Assembly: GCF_034702125.1 (NCBI RefSeq)
Contig: NC_085869.1
Location: 48,446,042-48,510,041, forward strand
Reading direction: 5' to 3'
DNA from: Engraulis encrasicolus
Lineage: Eukaryota > Chordata > Actinopteri > Clupeiformes > Engraulidae
Length of the DNA: 64,000 bases
The notes below the pieces were generated by a model. The model did no database searches. It had not been told where the DNA came from and saw only the letters and a list, made by a program, of their open reading frames with translations. The number at the start of each line of letters is the position of its first letter. Within the stretch, counting starts at the first letter, position 1. Positions 12,892 through 23,872 of this stretch are shown in pieces. Made by a program: the position numbers and the translations under genes.

Positions 12892-15158
12892 CCCTTTCAT
12901 GCAGACACCATGAAAAAAATGTGCAAGATTTTTTATATATTGATTTTCTCACTCATAATGGAGCTAATATGAAGAATCTTTTGGAATTTTTCAAAAATCT
13001 CTTTTGATGTGGAAGTTATTTTACTGTCCACATATGTGGACACTGCGCATCAAAGGAGTGAAAAGTTATATAGGCCTATACTGTATTTCAAGTTCAAATT
13101 AAGCTGTTTTATTCATTTTTATGGTGTTTTATGCTATATAACAACACAATATAACACTTTAACACCATATATCACTGTAATTAACCAACAACAAAAACAT
13201 ATAGGCCTATATAAAAATAGCATTGTTTATATAGGCGGTCATAGAAAAATATGTGGGAAATTCTTATTGCATGCAAGAAGACAGCCAATGCTGGTGAACA
13301 AAAAGCTCAGTTTGATTCAGCATGTACTCTAGCTCAATCTTACATCATTTATGTTGTCCCTGTATAAAAGGTAATGTGAAATTTGCCTCCAGACACATGC
13401 GTTCTGTAGTCATTCATCAGCATTTTCAAGTATTTTCTGTAAAAAAAAAAATAGTGTTAAATAGACCCCCTATTATAAATGTAAAGTTAATTTACTTTTA
13501 CTTTCCATGTTACCTTGTGTCATATTACAACATTATATGACACTTATGCATTATACATTACACTATTTAAGGAACAAAGATGAAACAAAGAGGAAAAAAA
13601 CCTGTCAATTTAGCAATATTTACATACACAGCTATGGCAAGATTTGTGGGGAAACCTTGTTGCATGTGGAAAAAACCTTAAATTCTGATGAAGACACATC
13701 TGTATTTGATTCAGCATGGATTCTAGCTCAATCCTACATCATTTATGTTGTCCCTATATGAAAGGTAATATGAAATTTGCCTCCAGACACATGCGTTCTG
13801 TAGTCATTCATCAGCATTTTCAAGTATTTTCTGTAAAAAATAGTGTTAAATAGACCCCCTATTATAAATGTAAGTTAATTTACTTACTTTCCATGTTACC
13901 TAGTGTCATATTACAACATTATATGACACTTATGCATTACACATTACACTATTTAAGGAACAAAGATGAAACAAAGAGGAAAAAAACCTGTCAATTTAGC
14001 AATATTTACATACACAGCTATGGCAAGATTTGTGGGGAAACCTTGTTGCATGTGGAAAAAAAAAAAACCTTAAATTCTGATGAAGACACATCTGTATTTG
14101 ATTCAGCATGGATTCTAGCTCAATCCTACATCATTTATGTTGTCCCTATATGAAAGGTTAATATGAAATTTGCCTCCAGACACATGCGTTTCTGTAGTCA
14201 TTCATCAGCATTTTCAAGTATTTTCTGTAAAAAATAGTGTTAAATAGACCCCCTATTATAAATGTAAGTTAATTTACTTACTTTCCATGTTACCTAGTGT
14301 CATATTACAACATTATATGACACTTATGCATTACACATTACACTATTTAAGGAACAAAGATGAAACAAAGAGAAAAAAACTGTCAATTTAGCAATATTTA
14401 CATACACAGCTATGGCAAGATTTGTGGGGAAACCTTGTTGCATGTGGAAAAAAACTTCAATTCTGATGAAGACAGATCTGTATTTGATTCAGCATGTATT
14501 CTAGCTCATTCCTACATCATTTGTGTCATTTTGTGGTGAAAGAAACCCGAAATATGCCTATAGACACGTGCGTGAAACACTAATTTTAGGTAGTTTTTCT
14601 TGAATTTTATTAAAATTAAAAGTGTTAAAATGTGTTAAATATGTTAAAAATAATTTATTTTCACACTATAATCATTATAAATGCTCATAACATTAAGTAT
14701 TTGCCCAAAATGAGCAGAATATTCTCACGGTAATCATAAATAATATGTTTATCATTAGACTCCCTTGATGCGCAACGTCCACATACGTGGACAGTAGCTT
14801 TATATTGTATAAAAACCTACCTTTATTGTAAATTTGGATTTTAACAACATAGACTTCTCAAGTGAACTGTACTAAACATCATAATATTTTTTAAAACCTG
14901 AAATTGCCCTTTGGTGTGGTTGATTTTCAGATATAAACATGCTTGTTATGGTCATAATTCACATCGGTGGATTTCTTAGATTGATGATGTCATCAAACAC
15001 TTAATATTTAGTGCAAAAAGTTATAACTGCTGTTAAAGTATTGTAATGAACCTCATGGTACTTCCCATATACAATTTGGAAAAAAATAACCACTATTTAC
15101 CTATCTAAAGTGGGGTTAGAATTACTGTCCACGTATGTGGACACCGTGCATGAAAGGG
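12892..15158. mobile_element. piggyBac-like TTAA element inside LINE ORF2
   Basis: Perfect 12-bp inverted ends CCCTTTCATGCA / TGCATGAAAGGG lie inside TTAA at 12888-12891 and 15159-15162. Removing the element with one TTAA rejoins the endonuclease reading frame exactly (V-I | K-D-P-N-G-R), so this is a clean insertion. There is no transposase frame. The middle (13240-14530) is a tandem array. Three copies of the palindrome GTCCACRTATGTGGAC sit at 13026, 14777 and 15127; the first two lie in opposite orientations next to the words GCGCATCAAAGG and CCTTGATGCGC, suggesting an older, inner inverted-repeat element. Confidence 0.88.
13240..14530. repeat. Tandem array, about 390-bp unit, three to four copies
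   Basis: The word TAGCTCAATC (or TAGCTCATTC) marks unit starts at 13330, 13724, 14116 and 14502, giving spacings of 394, 392 and 386 bp. A diverged leading part begins at about 13240. Units 2 and 3 are nearly identical apart from A-run length. The open frames at 13507-13761 and 13893-14153 are the same repeat read twice, not genes. Confidence 0.92.
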
Positions 15159-18100
15159 TTAAAGACCCAAACGGCCGATATGTCATTGTAGTTGGACAAC
15201 TTTTTTCCAATCCAGTGGTCCTGGTTAACATATATGCACCCAACTTTGATAATCCACAATTTTTTGAGAAAATGTTTTCTTTAATACCTAATATGGACAC
15301 TCATTTTCTTTTAGTAGGTGGGGACCTGAATCTTGTATTGGAGGTCAACTTAGATAGATCATCCAAAACGTCCCAAAATCCTTCTAGATCTGCTGGAGTA
15401 GTAAAGAATTTCATGAATCACTGTGGCCTCTCTGATGTATGGAGGTTTAAGTTTCCTCAGACCAGAGCATATTCTTTTTTTCTAATGTACACCACACCTA
15501 TTCACGTATTGATTATTTCCTACTAGATAACAGGTTGCTGCCTAAGGTCAAGGCAATTTCATATAATAGTATTGTTATCTCTGACCATGGCGCTGTTGTG
15601 CTAGACTTGAACATCCCTAACTGGCCACCCATTAACAGGATTTGGAGATTGAATCCCCTACTATTATCAGATGACATATTTGTAGAACTAATATCAAATC
15701 AAATTCAGTTTTTTCTAGAAACAAATACCTCCCCTGAGATCTCTCAAGCCACATTGTGGGAAACGCTGAAAGCCTACATACGAGGGCAAATCATAGCATA
15801 TGCGGCTAGAGTCAAAAAAGAAAAAAGTTTCAAAATGACAGAGATTTCACAGTGCATCCTTGACATTGACTCAATATATGCTCACTCCCCAAACTCAGAT
15901 CTTTATAAGGAACGGTTGAGGCTCCAATCTGAATATAATCTTCTTTCCACTGAAGAGGCTGCACGTCTTATTCTGAAATCCAGGCACAATGTTTATGAAC
16001 ATGGGGATAAGGCGAGTAGATTATTATCACGTCAAGCCAGACAAGTTGCTGCATCACGTTCCATCACAAAGATCCAATCACATACAGGAGAGATCCTGAC
16101 AGGTCATAACGATATAAATAAAGCATTTCAAGACTTGTATGTTGACCTTTATACATCAGAATGTAGAAACGATACACTTTTGAACACCTTCTTTGAAAAC
16201 ATTACCGTCCCAACTGTGTCAGAGGAACAAAATGAAAAACGAATGCAGATATCTCAATCTCTGAGATAATTACAGCCGTCAAATCAATGCAAAACAACAA
16301 GTCCCCTGGTCCCGACGGATTCACAGTTGAATTTTATAAAAAGTTTCCCCACCAGTTGGCACCAATTTTACAAGCAATGTATAGTGAGGCACTTTCCACA
16401 GGGAGTTTACCTGCGACACTGAGGCAGGTGTCCATTACACTGTTGGCAAAAAAAGACAAAGATCCATTGCTGTGCACATCCTACAGACCTATCTCTTTGC
16501 TTAATGTAGATTTCAAAGTACTTTCTAAGGTTTTGGCAAAGAGATTGGAAAGTGTCGTCCCTGATGTGGTTTCACCTGACCAAACAGGCTTTGTCTTAGG
16601 AAGACATTTATACTCCAATTTAAGAAAACTATTTAATATCATTCACTCAGTCGGATCAAAGGGCCCTGAGGTAGTTATTTCTCTGGACGCGGAGAAGGCC
16701 TTTGACCGCGTGGAATTTGCATACCTATTCTTCTTTGTATGCGGATGATTTGCTTTTATATGTATCTGATCCAGAATCATCACTCCCCTCTATTTTGGAT
16801 ACTCTGAATGGTTTTGGTGAAATATCTGGATATAAAGTCAATTTTCAAAAGAGTGAACTTCTACCTCTCAACTCTGCAGCAGCTGCACTACCTCCTACAC
16901 TGTTCCCCTTTAGAATGGTACAAGAGTACTTCAGATACCTAGGTATTGAAGTCACACTCAGCTTGTCAACCACTTTCACAAGGAATTTCACCTCTCTCTT
17001 TAAAAAGTGTAAACAGGATATGATGCGCTGGGCCTCATTACCATTATCATTAGCTGGACGAGTTAGTTTGATAAAAATGATAATATTGCCAAAATTTCTG
17101 TACTTGTTCCAAAATATCCTAATTAAATATTCTAATTAAAGAATATTTTTTTAAAACGCTAGATAAATCCATTATACCTTTTATTTGGGGAAATAAATCC
17201 AGCCGAATTAGCAAAACCATGCTCCAGAGATCAAAGAGTACAGGGGGACTGACATTACCTAATTTTATGTTCTATTACTGGGCATGTAATATTCAGAAGC
17301 TAATCCATTGGGTAGAGGACACACCCATGACTGACCGAGCAGATTGGGTGCAACTTGAACTTGCATCATGTCCCACACTTTCCTCACTAGTTTTCTCTAG
17401 TCTACCTCTGCTTGGCTGTAATTTGAGCTCAAATGTAATAGTTAATAACTCACTACGAATTTGGGCACAATTCAGAAGACATTTTGGGTTCCAGGCAGCT
17501 TCCTCTCTTTCCCCTGTTACATCAAATCATATGTTTACACCATCTTGTACAGACACTACATTTAATTTGTGGTTCAATAAGTGGATCAAAACAATCAATA
17601 ACCTGTACAAAGATAATATGTGCCGGGCTCTGAACTCCAGCACTACATGTCGGCTTGAGCAAAAGGGAGAAAATCGCGTTCAAAGATCTATTTTTAGTTT
17701 TTGGCGATTTTCTTTTTTTTGCAGAATATTGACATTTAGGTCACAAAGAAGCTGTTCAGTGAAGCAGAAATTCACATTGGTTTGCTTAAAAGGCAAACAT
17801 TTTGGCCCACTTTTAAATAAATCTTCAGATGTTTCATATGGGCGTGTTCTACTTACTTCCTACTTTGAGGAACAGAGGAGAGGCGGGTTTATCAACAAGC
17901 AAGCATGGCTTGTGTTTTCATCACTGAGAATGGTCAAAGCAAAACGGAGGTGCTGAATTGTGGATATTACATCTTCTATTCAATTCTATTCGATTGCAAA
18001 TGAATTGCTACGCGAGAAGGGAAGCACCGTCTGTGCTTGGTAGTCGGGACACGGACGGTCATCATCCAGGCGGTCATCCTGCCCTCATAGCTTCTGTTTG

Positions 18101-19293
18101 TTTCAATTATCTGGCTACGAGGCTACGAGGCTATTTAACGCACACATCCCTCTTTATGGCGTAAGTAGCCTTCATTAAACACAATCATTGACACAATATG
18201 TTTTGCATGAACGGGAAATGGGTTACTTTGGACTAGTAGCATGTTCAATCAAAACGTAGCCTAACGTAACCTAGCTTGATGACATTTGTTTACATTCTGT
18301 CTACTACACTCTGGCAGCAATATTTTGTATGACAGTGAAATATTTTGTTTGGAGAGTGGGCAAGACTTTGTTGACGTGCATTCATTAGCATTCATGTGAA
18401 TAAACCTCCCAAGTAGGCTATTATCTGATCTCTATTGGGAGTTAGCATAACAATACACTAACTAAGTAGCCTTTTTATCACATGCATTCACTGGACGTGG
18501 TCCTGTAGCTCTACCAGGATGTGGCAGCTGACAGAACTAATTGGGGGGAAATAAATACCCACAGTAGAATGCCAGATTCACCTCTTTATCAAGTTTTGCA
18601 TGACAATAAAACTAACAGTGGTTTTGTCTTGCTATGGTGATGATGGCCTGAATTCACCCCAACATGTTTTCACATGGGCATAGTTATTAGGCCTAGTAAG
18701 GTAGTTAGCTGAGGGAAGGAATTATTTCCTGAAACCTTTAACTGCATAGGCACCTGTAACAATTGGCTGGCAGACGTATAGGCTATAGGCCTACTAACTG
18801 TCTCCAACCCAACCATTAGTAGCCTACAGGCTACATTTCTGTAACTGGCTTACATTGCCTACCAAGGTGCAGCCTATTGATAGTGTGAATTGTGAAAAGA
18901 CATTCATTGACCTGTAAAACAAAACAGTAAAACACTTCTGTTCTTTTTTGTCTCCCAAGAGTCATTACACCACCCCAGCTTGTCGGAAAGGCGCCTGGCA
19001 CACTGTTAATGAAGAAAGAATGACGTCCCTACTTCCGGAGACTTCCAGTGCCAGCTACTGTACTTCACAATCCAGCAGTTCTTCCACCAATTGACAGTCG
19101 TCCTCTCCTATCCCCATCTGGACTGAACATTGACAGGTCGAAATATCTATATGAAATGATAAGGTCTTTCTGTGCTGATGACATCACAAGACAATGCTGA
19201 GGTTATGCCACCAAATGGCACTTAACCATTTTGTGACTTATTGTGCAGTATGTATGCCAAGGTTTATGCACTTGAATGCTCTAAATAGTAATG

Positions 19294-19332
19294 CAGGGAT
19301 GTCAAACGCAGGGCCGAGGGGAACACACGCAC

Positions 19333-19368
<36 letters not shown>

Positions 19369-21199
19369 TAATGTATTTTAATGACTTGAACAACATGTGC
19401 AGGCACATTTGAACTACTACAGTTGAGGACGATATTATAAGCCCCCCTCCTGAAATTAGACATATCTCTTCATTGATCATTGAGAATGATCATTATTAAT
19501 AAATGTATGTTATTCTGGAAACGAATACACCATGGAGATAGTATCCAATAAGTTAAATTTGGACTTTTCCATTTTCACAATGAGTTTAAACAAAAAAGTG
19601 TAAAAATGGCAAGGACAAAATCATTCGCCCCCTTATCATTAATAGTCAATACAGTGCCATTTATGAACAAAAATTGACACCAGACACTTTGATTAGTTGT
19701 TAACTATGCTGGCACATGTCTTAGCAGGGATTTGGCCCATTTTTGTCATTGCAAATAGTTAAGCTGGTCCAAATTGCATGGATGTTGAGGATGGACATTC
19801 ATTTTCAGCACTCTTCAAATACTATCTAAAGGATTGAGGTCTGAACCACTCCATGACCATGGTTTTAGTATCCTTGAAGAAAATTTGAACTATTTTGGAT
19901 GCAAGTTTTGGGTTATTATCTTATTGAAAGATCCAGTGAAGATCTTAACTCCCTCTGTGAGCATATTTTTGCAAGGTCACTTTCCACGTTCTATCATAAT
20001 TTTCAGTTTTTATGGTGCCGTACACCCAAACAAGGTTTCCTGTGGCTGAGGCTGCCACAGAATGATGCATCCAGCACCATGTTTAATTGTGGAAACCATC
20101 TTATAACGATTCAAGGCCTATCCCTTTCTTCACCTGACAGAAGCAGAATTCATGCATCAAAGCAGGTGCAATTGAATATCATCAGATGAAATCAGAGACG
20201 TTCAAAACTCATTTTTGACTTTCAAATGTTCACAGGCAAAGCTCAATAACACTCGGATATGCACTGCCTTTAGTAAAGGGGTTCTTCTGTGATGATGGCC
20301 CCAAAGCCCAATATGATGACAAGCCCTAACAACTGTCTTTCTTGGGGGGGAAAAAACCTCCAGGTGAGGCCAGGTCAATAACAATCATCTAGGCAGGTGT
20401 CCAATGCTTCTTTGGTCTAATGAGGCTAAGTAGTTTCCACAGTTACACATAGTGGAAGGGCATCAAGTTTAGTCTGTTATTCAGCCTCAGACACAGGGAG
20501 TCTGGGTCTGAATCTGGATTGCTGGGTCTTCCAACAACATTGTAACCCAAAGCATACATTTAGATTAGTTCAGAGGTTCTTCAAGGACACTAAAACCATG
20601 ATATTGGAATCACCCGCTCATAGTCCAGTCCTCAATCCCACTGAGAGTCTGTGGTTAATGTCTATGCTCATCATCCATGCGATTTGGACTAGCTAGAACA
20701 CTTCGCAGTGAAGAAATGGGCCAAACTCCCTAGTGGGGCATGTGCCAACCTAGGTAGCAACTTATCAGAGCCTGTTGTCAGTTTTGGTTCATAAATGGCG
20801 CCATATTGACTATTAATGATTAGGGGGCTAATAATTTTGTCCTTGTCATTTTTGCCCTTTTTTGTTTAAACTCATCGTAACAATAGAAAAATCCAAATTC
20901 AACTCATTGAACATTATCTCCATCAGTGTATTTGTTTCCAGAATAACAGAAACGGTGAATAATGGTCATTCTTACTGAGATATCAAGAGAAATGTCTAAT
21001 TTCAGGAGGGGGGCTAATAATATCGTCCTCAACTGTATATCTGTTGGGATTGAGTGTTTAAGATGTAAGCATTTGAGTATTGTAAGCATGTCCGCACGCA
21101 TATGCACATTATCAGTAATTTATGAATATTGAGTTTGGCCCGCAACTTCGTTCCAGATTTAGATTTCGACCCACTGTGAATTTGAGTTTGACACCCCTG
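19294..21199. mobile_element. hAT-like element split by a Tc1 element
   Basis: Left end CAGGGATGTCAAACGCA and right end (complement) CAGGGGTGTCAAACTCA match at 15 of 17 positions. The flanks TAGTAATG and CCCTAATG share only the last five bases, so the 8-bp duplication would be decayed. A CA run (19325-19366) lies near the left end. Without the Tc1 insert only about 290 bp remain, so it is a short non-autonomous element. Confidence 0.7.
19420..21035 (+). mobile_element. Tc1/mariner element with transposase relic
   Basis: Terminal inverted repeats of more than 40 bp, starting CAGTTGAGGACGATATTAT at 19420 and ending with its complement at 21035, are flanked by TA at 19418-19419 and 21036-21037. 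Inside, the plus strand at about 20612-20655 still encodes P-A-H-S-P-V-L-N-P-T-E-S-L-W, a decayed form of the SPDLNPIENLW-type motif of Tc1 transposases. The frame is broken throughout. Confidence 0.88.
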
Positions 21200-21959
21200 C
21201 CCTAATGTAATGTAATGTACTTTGTTATAATTTTATGCTGCATGTTATAATTGTTGCATTATGAATTTGGGGAGAAACAAGTCAAACAGGCAGACAACAG
21301 ATGTGTCCGTCTATGCCAGTGGTTCTCAACTTTTTTGCCCAAATCTGCCCCCTTGTGGACACAGGAGGGAATTACATTTAAGAAACGTGTCACGAACCAA
21401 TGGACGGACAAAGGCTCTTATAGAGATGTGTGACTAAATAAATGTGCATCTAAAAAAATGCACTAACTCTCCTTGGCCTGAGAACATTGAGCGCATTTTA
21501 GGCTATTGACAATGTCCTTGTTTGTTATTCACTTTGGATGAAAGTGTCTCCTTAATGTAATGCACATTTTCATGGGGGATTACTGGGTTTAGAATAGCTG
21601 TGTATACAGATGTGTGCATGGATGAGAAGCTAAATGGTCTTCGTAAGATAGTTGAATGTACTAATTGTATGCCTTACTGTCGTTCTTTGCTGTGCCATCC
21701 TGTCCGAATATTTTCATAAACACAGCAAATTTCAATCATGTTTGTCATTCCATTAATAATGCTTTAACAATTAAAGTGGTGTATATTTTCAAAAACAATA
21801 CAGTATTGCAATGGTTTCTGATTGCCATCTCATTCTGTAAAAGCCATTAAAAACTTAATTCTAACAGAAGACACTTATCCCCCAATTCTGGCCTGTCAGT
21901 GGCTATCAGTCTGACAGCCTGTGACAGCTTGAATGGTAGGTGGGAGGGTTTAGCATGAT

Positions 21960-22031
21960 GTCATGTAGAGGGAGGACTTAGCAGGGGGAGGGCTAGGTCA
22001 TGTAGGGGGAGGACTTAGCAGGGGGAGGGCT
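21960..22031. repeat. Short tandem duplication
   Basis: A unit of about 36 bp built on GGAGGACTTAGCAGGGGGAG occurs twice in a row. Confidence 0.85.
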
Positions 22032-23153
22032 ATATAGTATGCAGGTGTGGGTTGGACAGAAACTTTCAGGGCTGAGTTCTCTGTTTTTTTTGCTTTTACA
22101 AGTGAACATATTAAAATGGCCACAACTTATTCAAATATTACCAGATTCCCATGTGTGAGGCATCATGGTAAAGCTTAGAATCTCTACTTTTGGAATATAT
22201 AACTAACTCAATATGCTCCAGGGCCTACTTGAGAGTGGTTTTTCCATGGTCGGTCACATATATTTATATCTTTTGCTCAGCTAGCCGAGACTTATGATTT
22301 ACCCAAAACACATTTCTTTCGCTACCTCCAAATCAGAAGTTTCTGAAGAAGACATTTACATCATTTCCTGAGAAACCACCTGAGACTCAGTATGACTCCA
22401 TATTTTGGCTGAATTCAAACGCCAAAGGATTAATAGCAAGAATGTATAGGTATATTAACAACAGCAATCCCCATTCAACAGAACATTTGAAAAGGGGTTG
22501 GGACAATGATTTGGGAGTGACCATGACAAAATATGACTGGGAGGCAGTTTTGGACCTAATACACACATCATCTACATCTGCATTACATGGGCTGATACAA
22601 CTTAAAGTGGTGCACAGGGTTCATTTAACCCAAGCCAGACTGGTAAGAATTTACCCTAACGTTGAACCATTTTGTCCCAGATGTAGAGGTCAACCAGCAG
22701 ATTTGATACATATGTTTTTGTTATGTCCAAAACTTTCTTCTTTTTGGCAAGATATTTTCAAAGCATTTAGTGAGATGTTTGGTACACAGTTTAACCCCAA
22801 TCCTATTAGTGCTGTTTTTGGACTCATACCAGAGGAATGTAGAGACCTTTTACCAAACAAAGCCTATGTCATCATGGCTTTCTCTACACTTCTTGCGAGA
22901 CGTTTGATTCTTTTGAAATGGAAGCAACAGGCACCACCCTCCTTTGTGCATTGGATGAAGGAGGTGTTGTACTTTTTGAAGTTGGAGCGCATTAAGTATA
23001 CAATCAAGGGATCTACACAAGCTTTTGTTAAAACCTGGAGGCCTTTTTGGGACTACTACGACTCACTACAAGAACCTCTTGATGTAGAGTAATAATGCAC
23101 CTATCCTCTCTATTTCATGATTGAGATTCAAGGTAACAGCAGCGGCAACCCCC

Positions 23154-23200
23154 CCCCACACACACACACACGCACACACATACACACACATACCCACAAA
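23154..23200. repeat. (CA)n run in LINE 3' UTR
   Basis: CA-rich stretch after a C-run, in the 3' UTR of the LINE, followed by T-rich and TTA-repeat sequence to about 23380. Confidence 0.85.
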
Positions 23201-23551
23201 CATAACACCAGCCCACCCCACCCCCTATTCCCTTTTTCTTTCTCTCTTTCTTTTTGTTTTGTTTTGTTTTAATGACAATGATGACTATTATTATTATTGT
23301 TGTTGTTAGTAATAGTGGCAGTGATATTATTGTTATTACTGTCATTATTATTATCATCATTAGTATTATTATTTTATTTAATCTTACATGATTCACATTG
23401 TGGAATGTATCGTGGAATCTGTAGTCCTATTTTGGGAGGGAGGGAGAGGGGAGGGATTGGGAGATTTTGTTTATTTGTATTACCATGTTGGAAAACGATG
23501 CAAAATGTGAGGACATTTATGTGACTTTTATGTAATTCTTTTGAAAAAATC

Positions 23552-23580
23552 AATAAACACAATTTAAAAAAAAAAAAAAA
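23552..23580 (+). terminator. LINE polyadenylation signal and A-tail
   Basis: AATAAA at 23552-23557 is followed eight bases later by an A-run that ends at 23580, right before the candidate target duplication. Confidence 0.85.
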
Positions 23581-23872
23581 GGACTCAACTATGAATGTTA
23601 CACTTTAATTAATTCGAGGTCAAATGCCGACTTTTAACTGGGACAGAAACATAGGGGACAATAGCTAGGAGATTGAATTTGATAATCATGCCCTCGCAGC
23701 AATCTGCGCTTTGTATTATATTCTACTGTGGTCAAATCATGATGGTGTGGTCAAATCATGATGGTGGTTTGAGATGAAACACCCCATGCTGGTCTAGATG
23801 AACAACAACACGCTACACTTTGCATGACATTGGCTGTTTTTCTGCTAACGTTATAACTATGGATATATCCAA

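Larger units (their letters stand above)
17620..22257. mobile_element. Unclassified insertion in LINE, candidate 4-bp TSD
   Basis: LINE ORF2 stops matching at 17619 and resumes at 22258. Taking the ends as GTGCCGGGC (left) and GTGACCGAC (right, complement strand), the insertion is flanked by ATAT on both sides. Deleting it with one ATAT restores K-D-N-I-F-I-S-F-A-Q. The inverted ends are short and imperfect (6 of 9). Minus its nested hAT it is about 2.7 kb. The superfamily is not clear; several DNA transposon groups use 4-bp duplications. The interior 17620-19290 and 21208-22257 has no recognisable transposase. A poorly matching hAT-type end, CAGTGGTTCTCAAC, occurs near 21319. Confidence 0.6.
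12594..23092 (+). pseudogene. LINE ORF2 relic (endonuclease plus reverse transcriptase)
   Basis: ORF2 of L1/Tx1 elements nicks target DNA and reverse-transcribes the element RNA. The AP-type endonuclease begins at 12594 (FISWNVKG, then FLQEAHL), is cut by the TTAA element at 12888, and resumes at 15163 with NGRYVIV, NIYAPN, GGDLN and, after a frameshift in a T-run near 15480, RIDYFL and ISDHG. The reverse transcriptase has SPGPDGFTVEFYK (from about 16302), SYRPISLLN, DQTGFVLGRH and SLDAEKAFDRVEF. It then jumps directly to YADDLLLY at about 16737, so the region with motif B is deleted. The C-terminal part (TGGLTLPNF, from 17243) is split at 17619 and resumes at 22258, ending with a CCHC-like knuckle FCPRC..H..C (22670-22730) and a stop at 23092. 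Several frameshifts; dead. Confidence 0.9.
10802..23580 (+). mobile_element. L1/Tx1-type LINE retrotransposon, full-length but broken
   Basis: The order is 5' UTR, ORF1 relic, 0.8-kb spacer, ORF2 relic (endonuclease, reverse transcriptase, C-terminal CCHC knuckle), 3' UTR with a CA run, AATAAA and a terminal A-run ending at 23580. Candidate target duplications are GGACTCGACTGTG (10789-10801) and GGACTCAACTATG (23581-23593), 11 of 13 identical. Removing the two inserted elements (12892-15158 and 17620-22257) leaves about 5.9 kb, the normal L1 size. Both ORFs carry frameshifts and ORF2 has an internal deletion, so the copy cannot move. The L1/Tx1 assignment rests on the two-ORF layout, the coiled-coil ORF1 with the ENRSRR motif and the AP-type endonuclease. 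Confidence 0.88.

Noticed and set aside
13507..14153. Two nearly identical 84-86 residue open frames
   Set aside because: They are the same tandem repeat unit read twice inside a transposon, with no conserved protein features.
22442..23092. Independent 216-residue gene
   Set aside because: It is the C-terminal part of LINE ORF2 with the CCHC knuckle, separated from the rest by an insertion.
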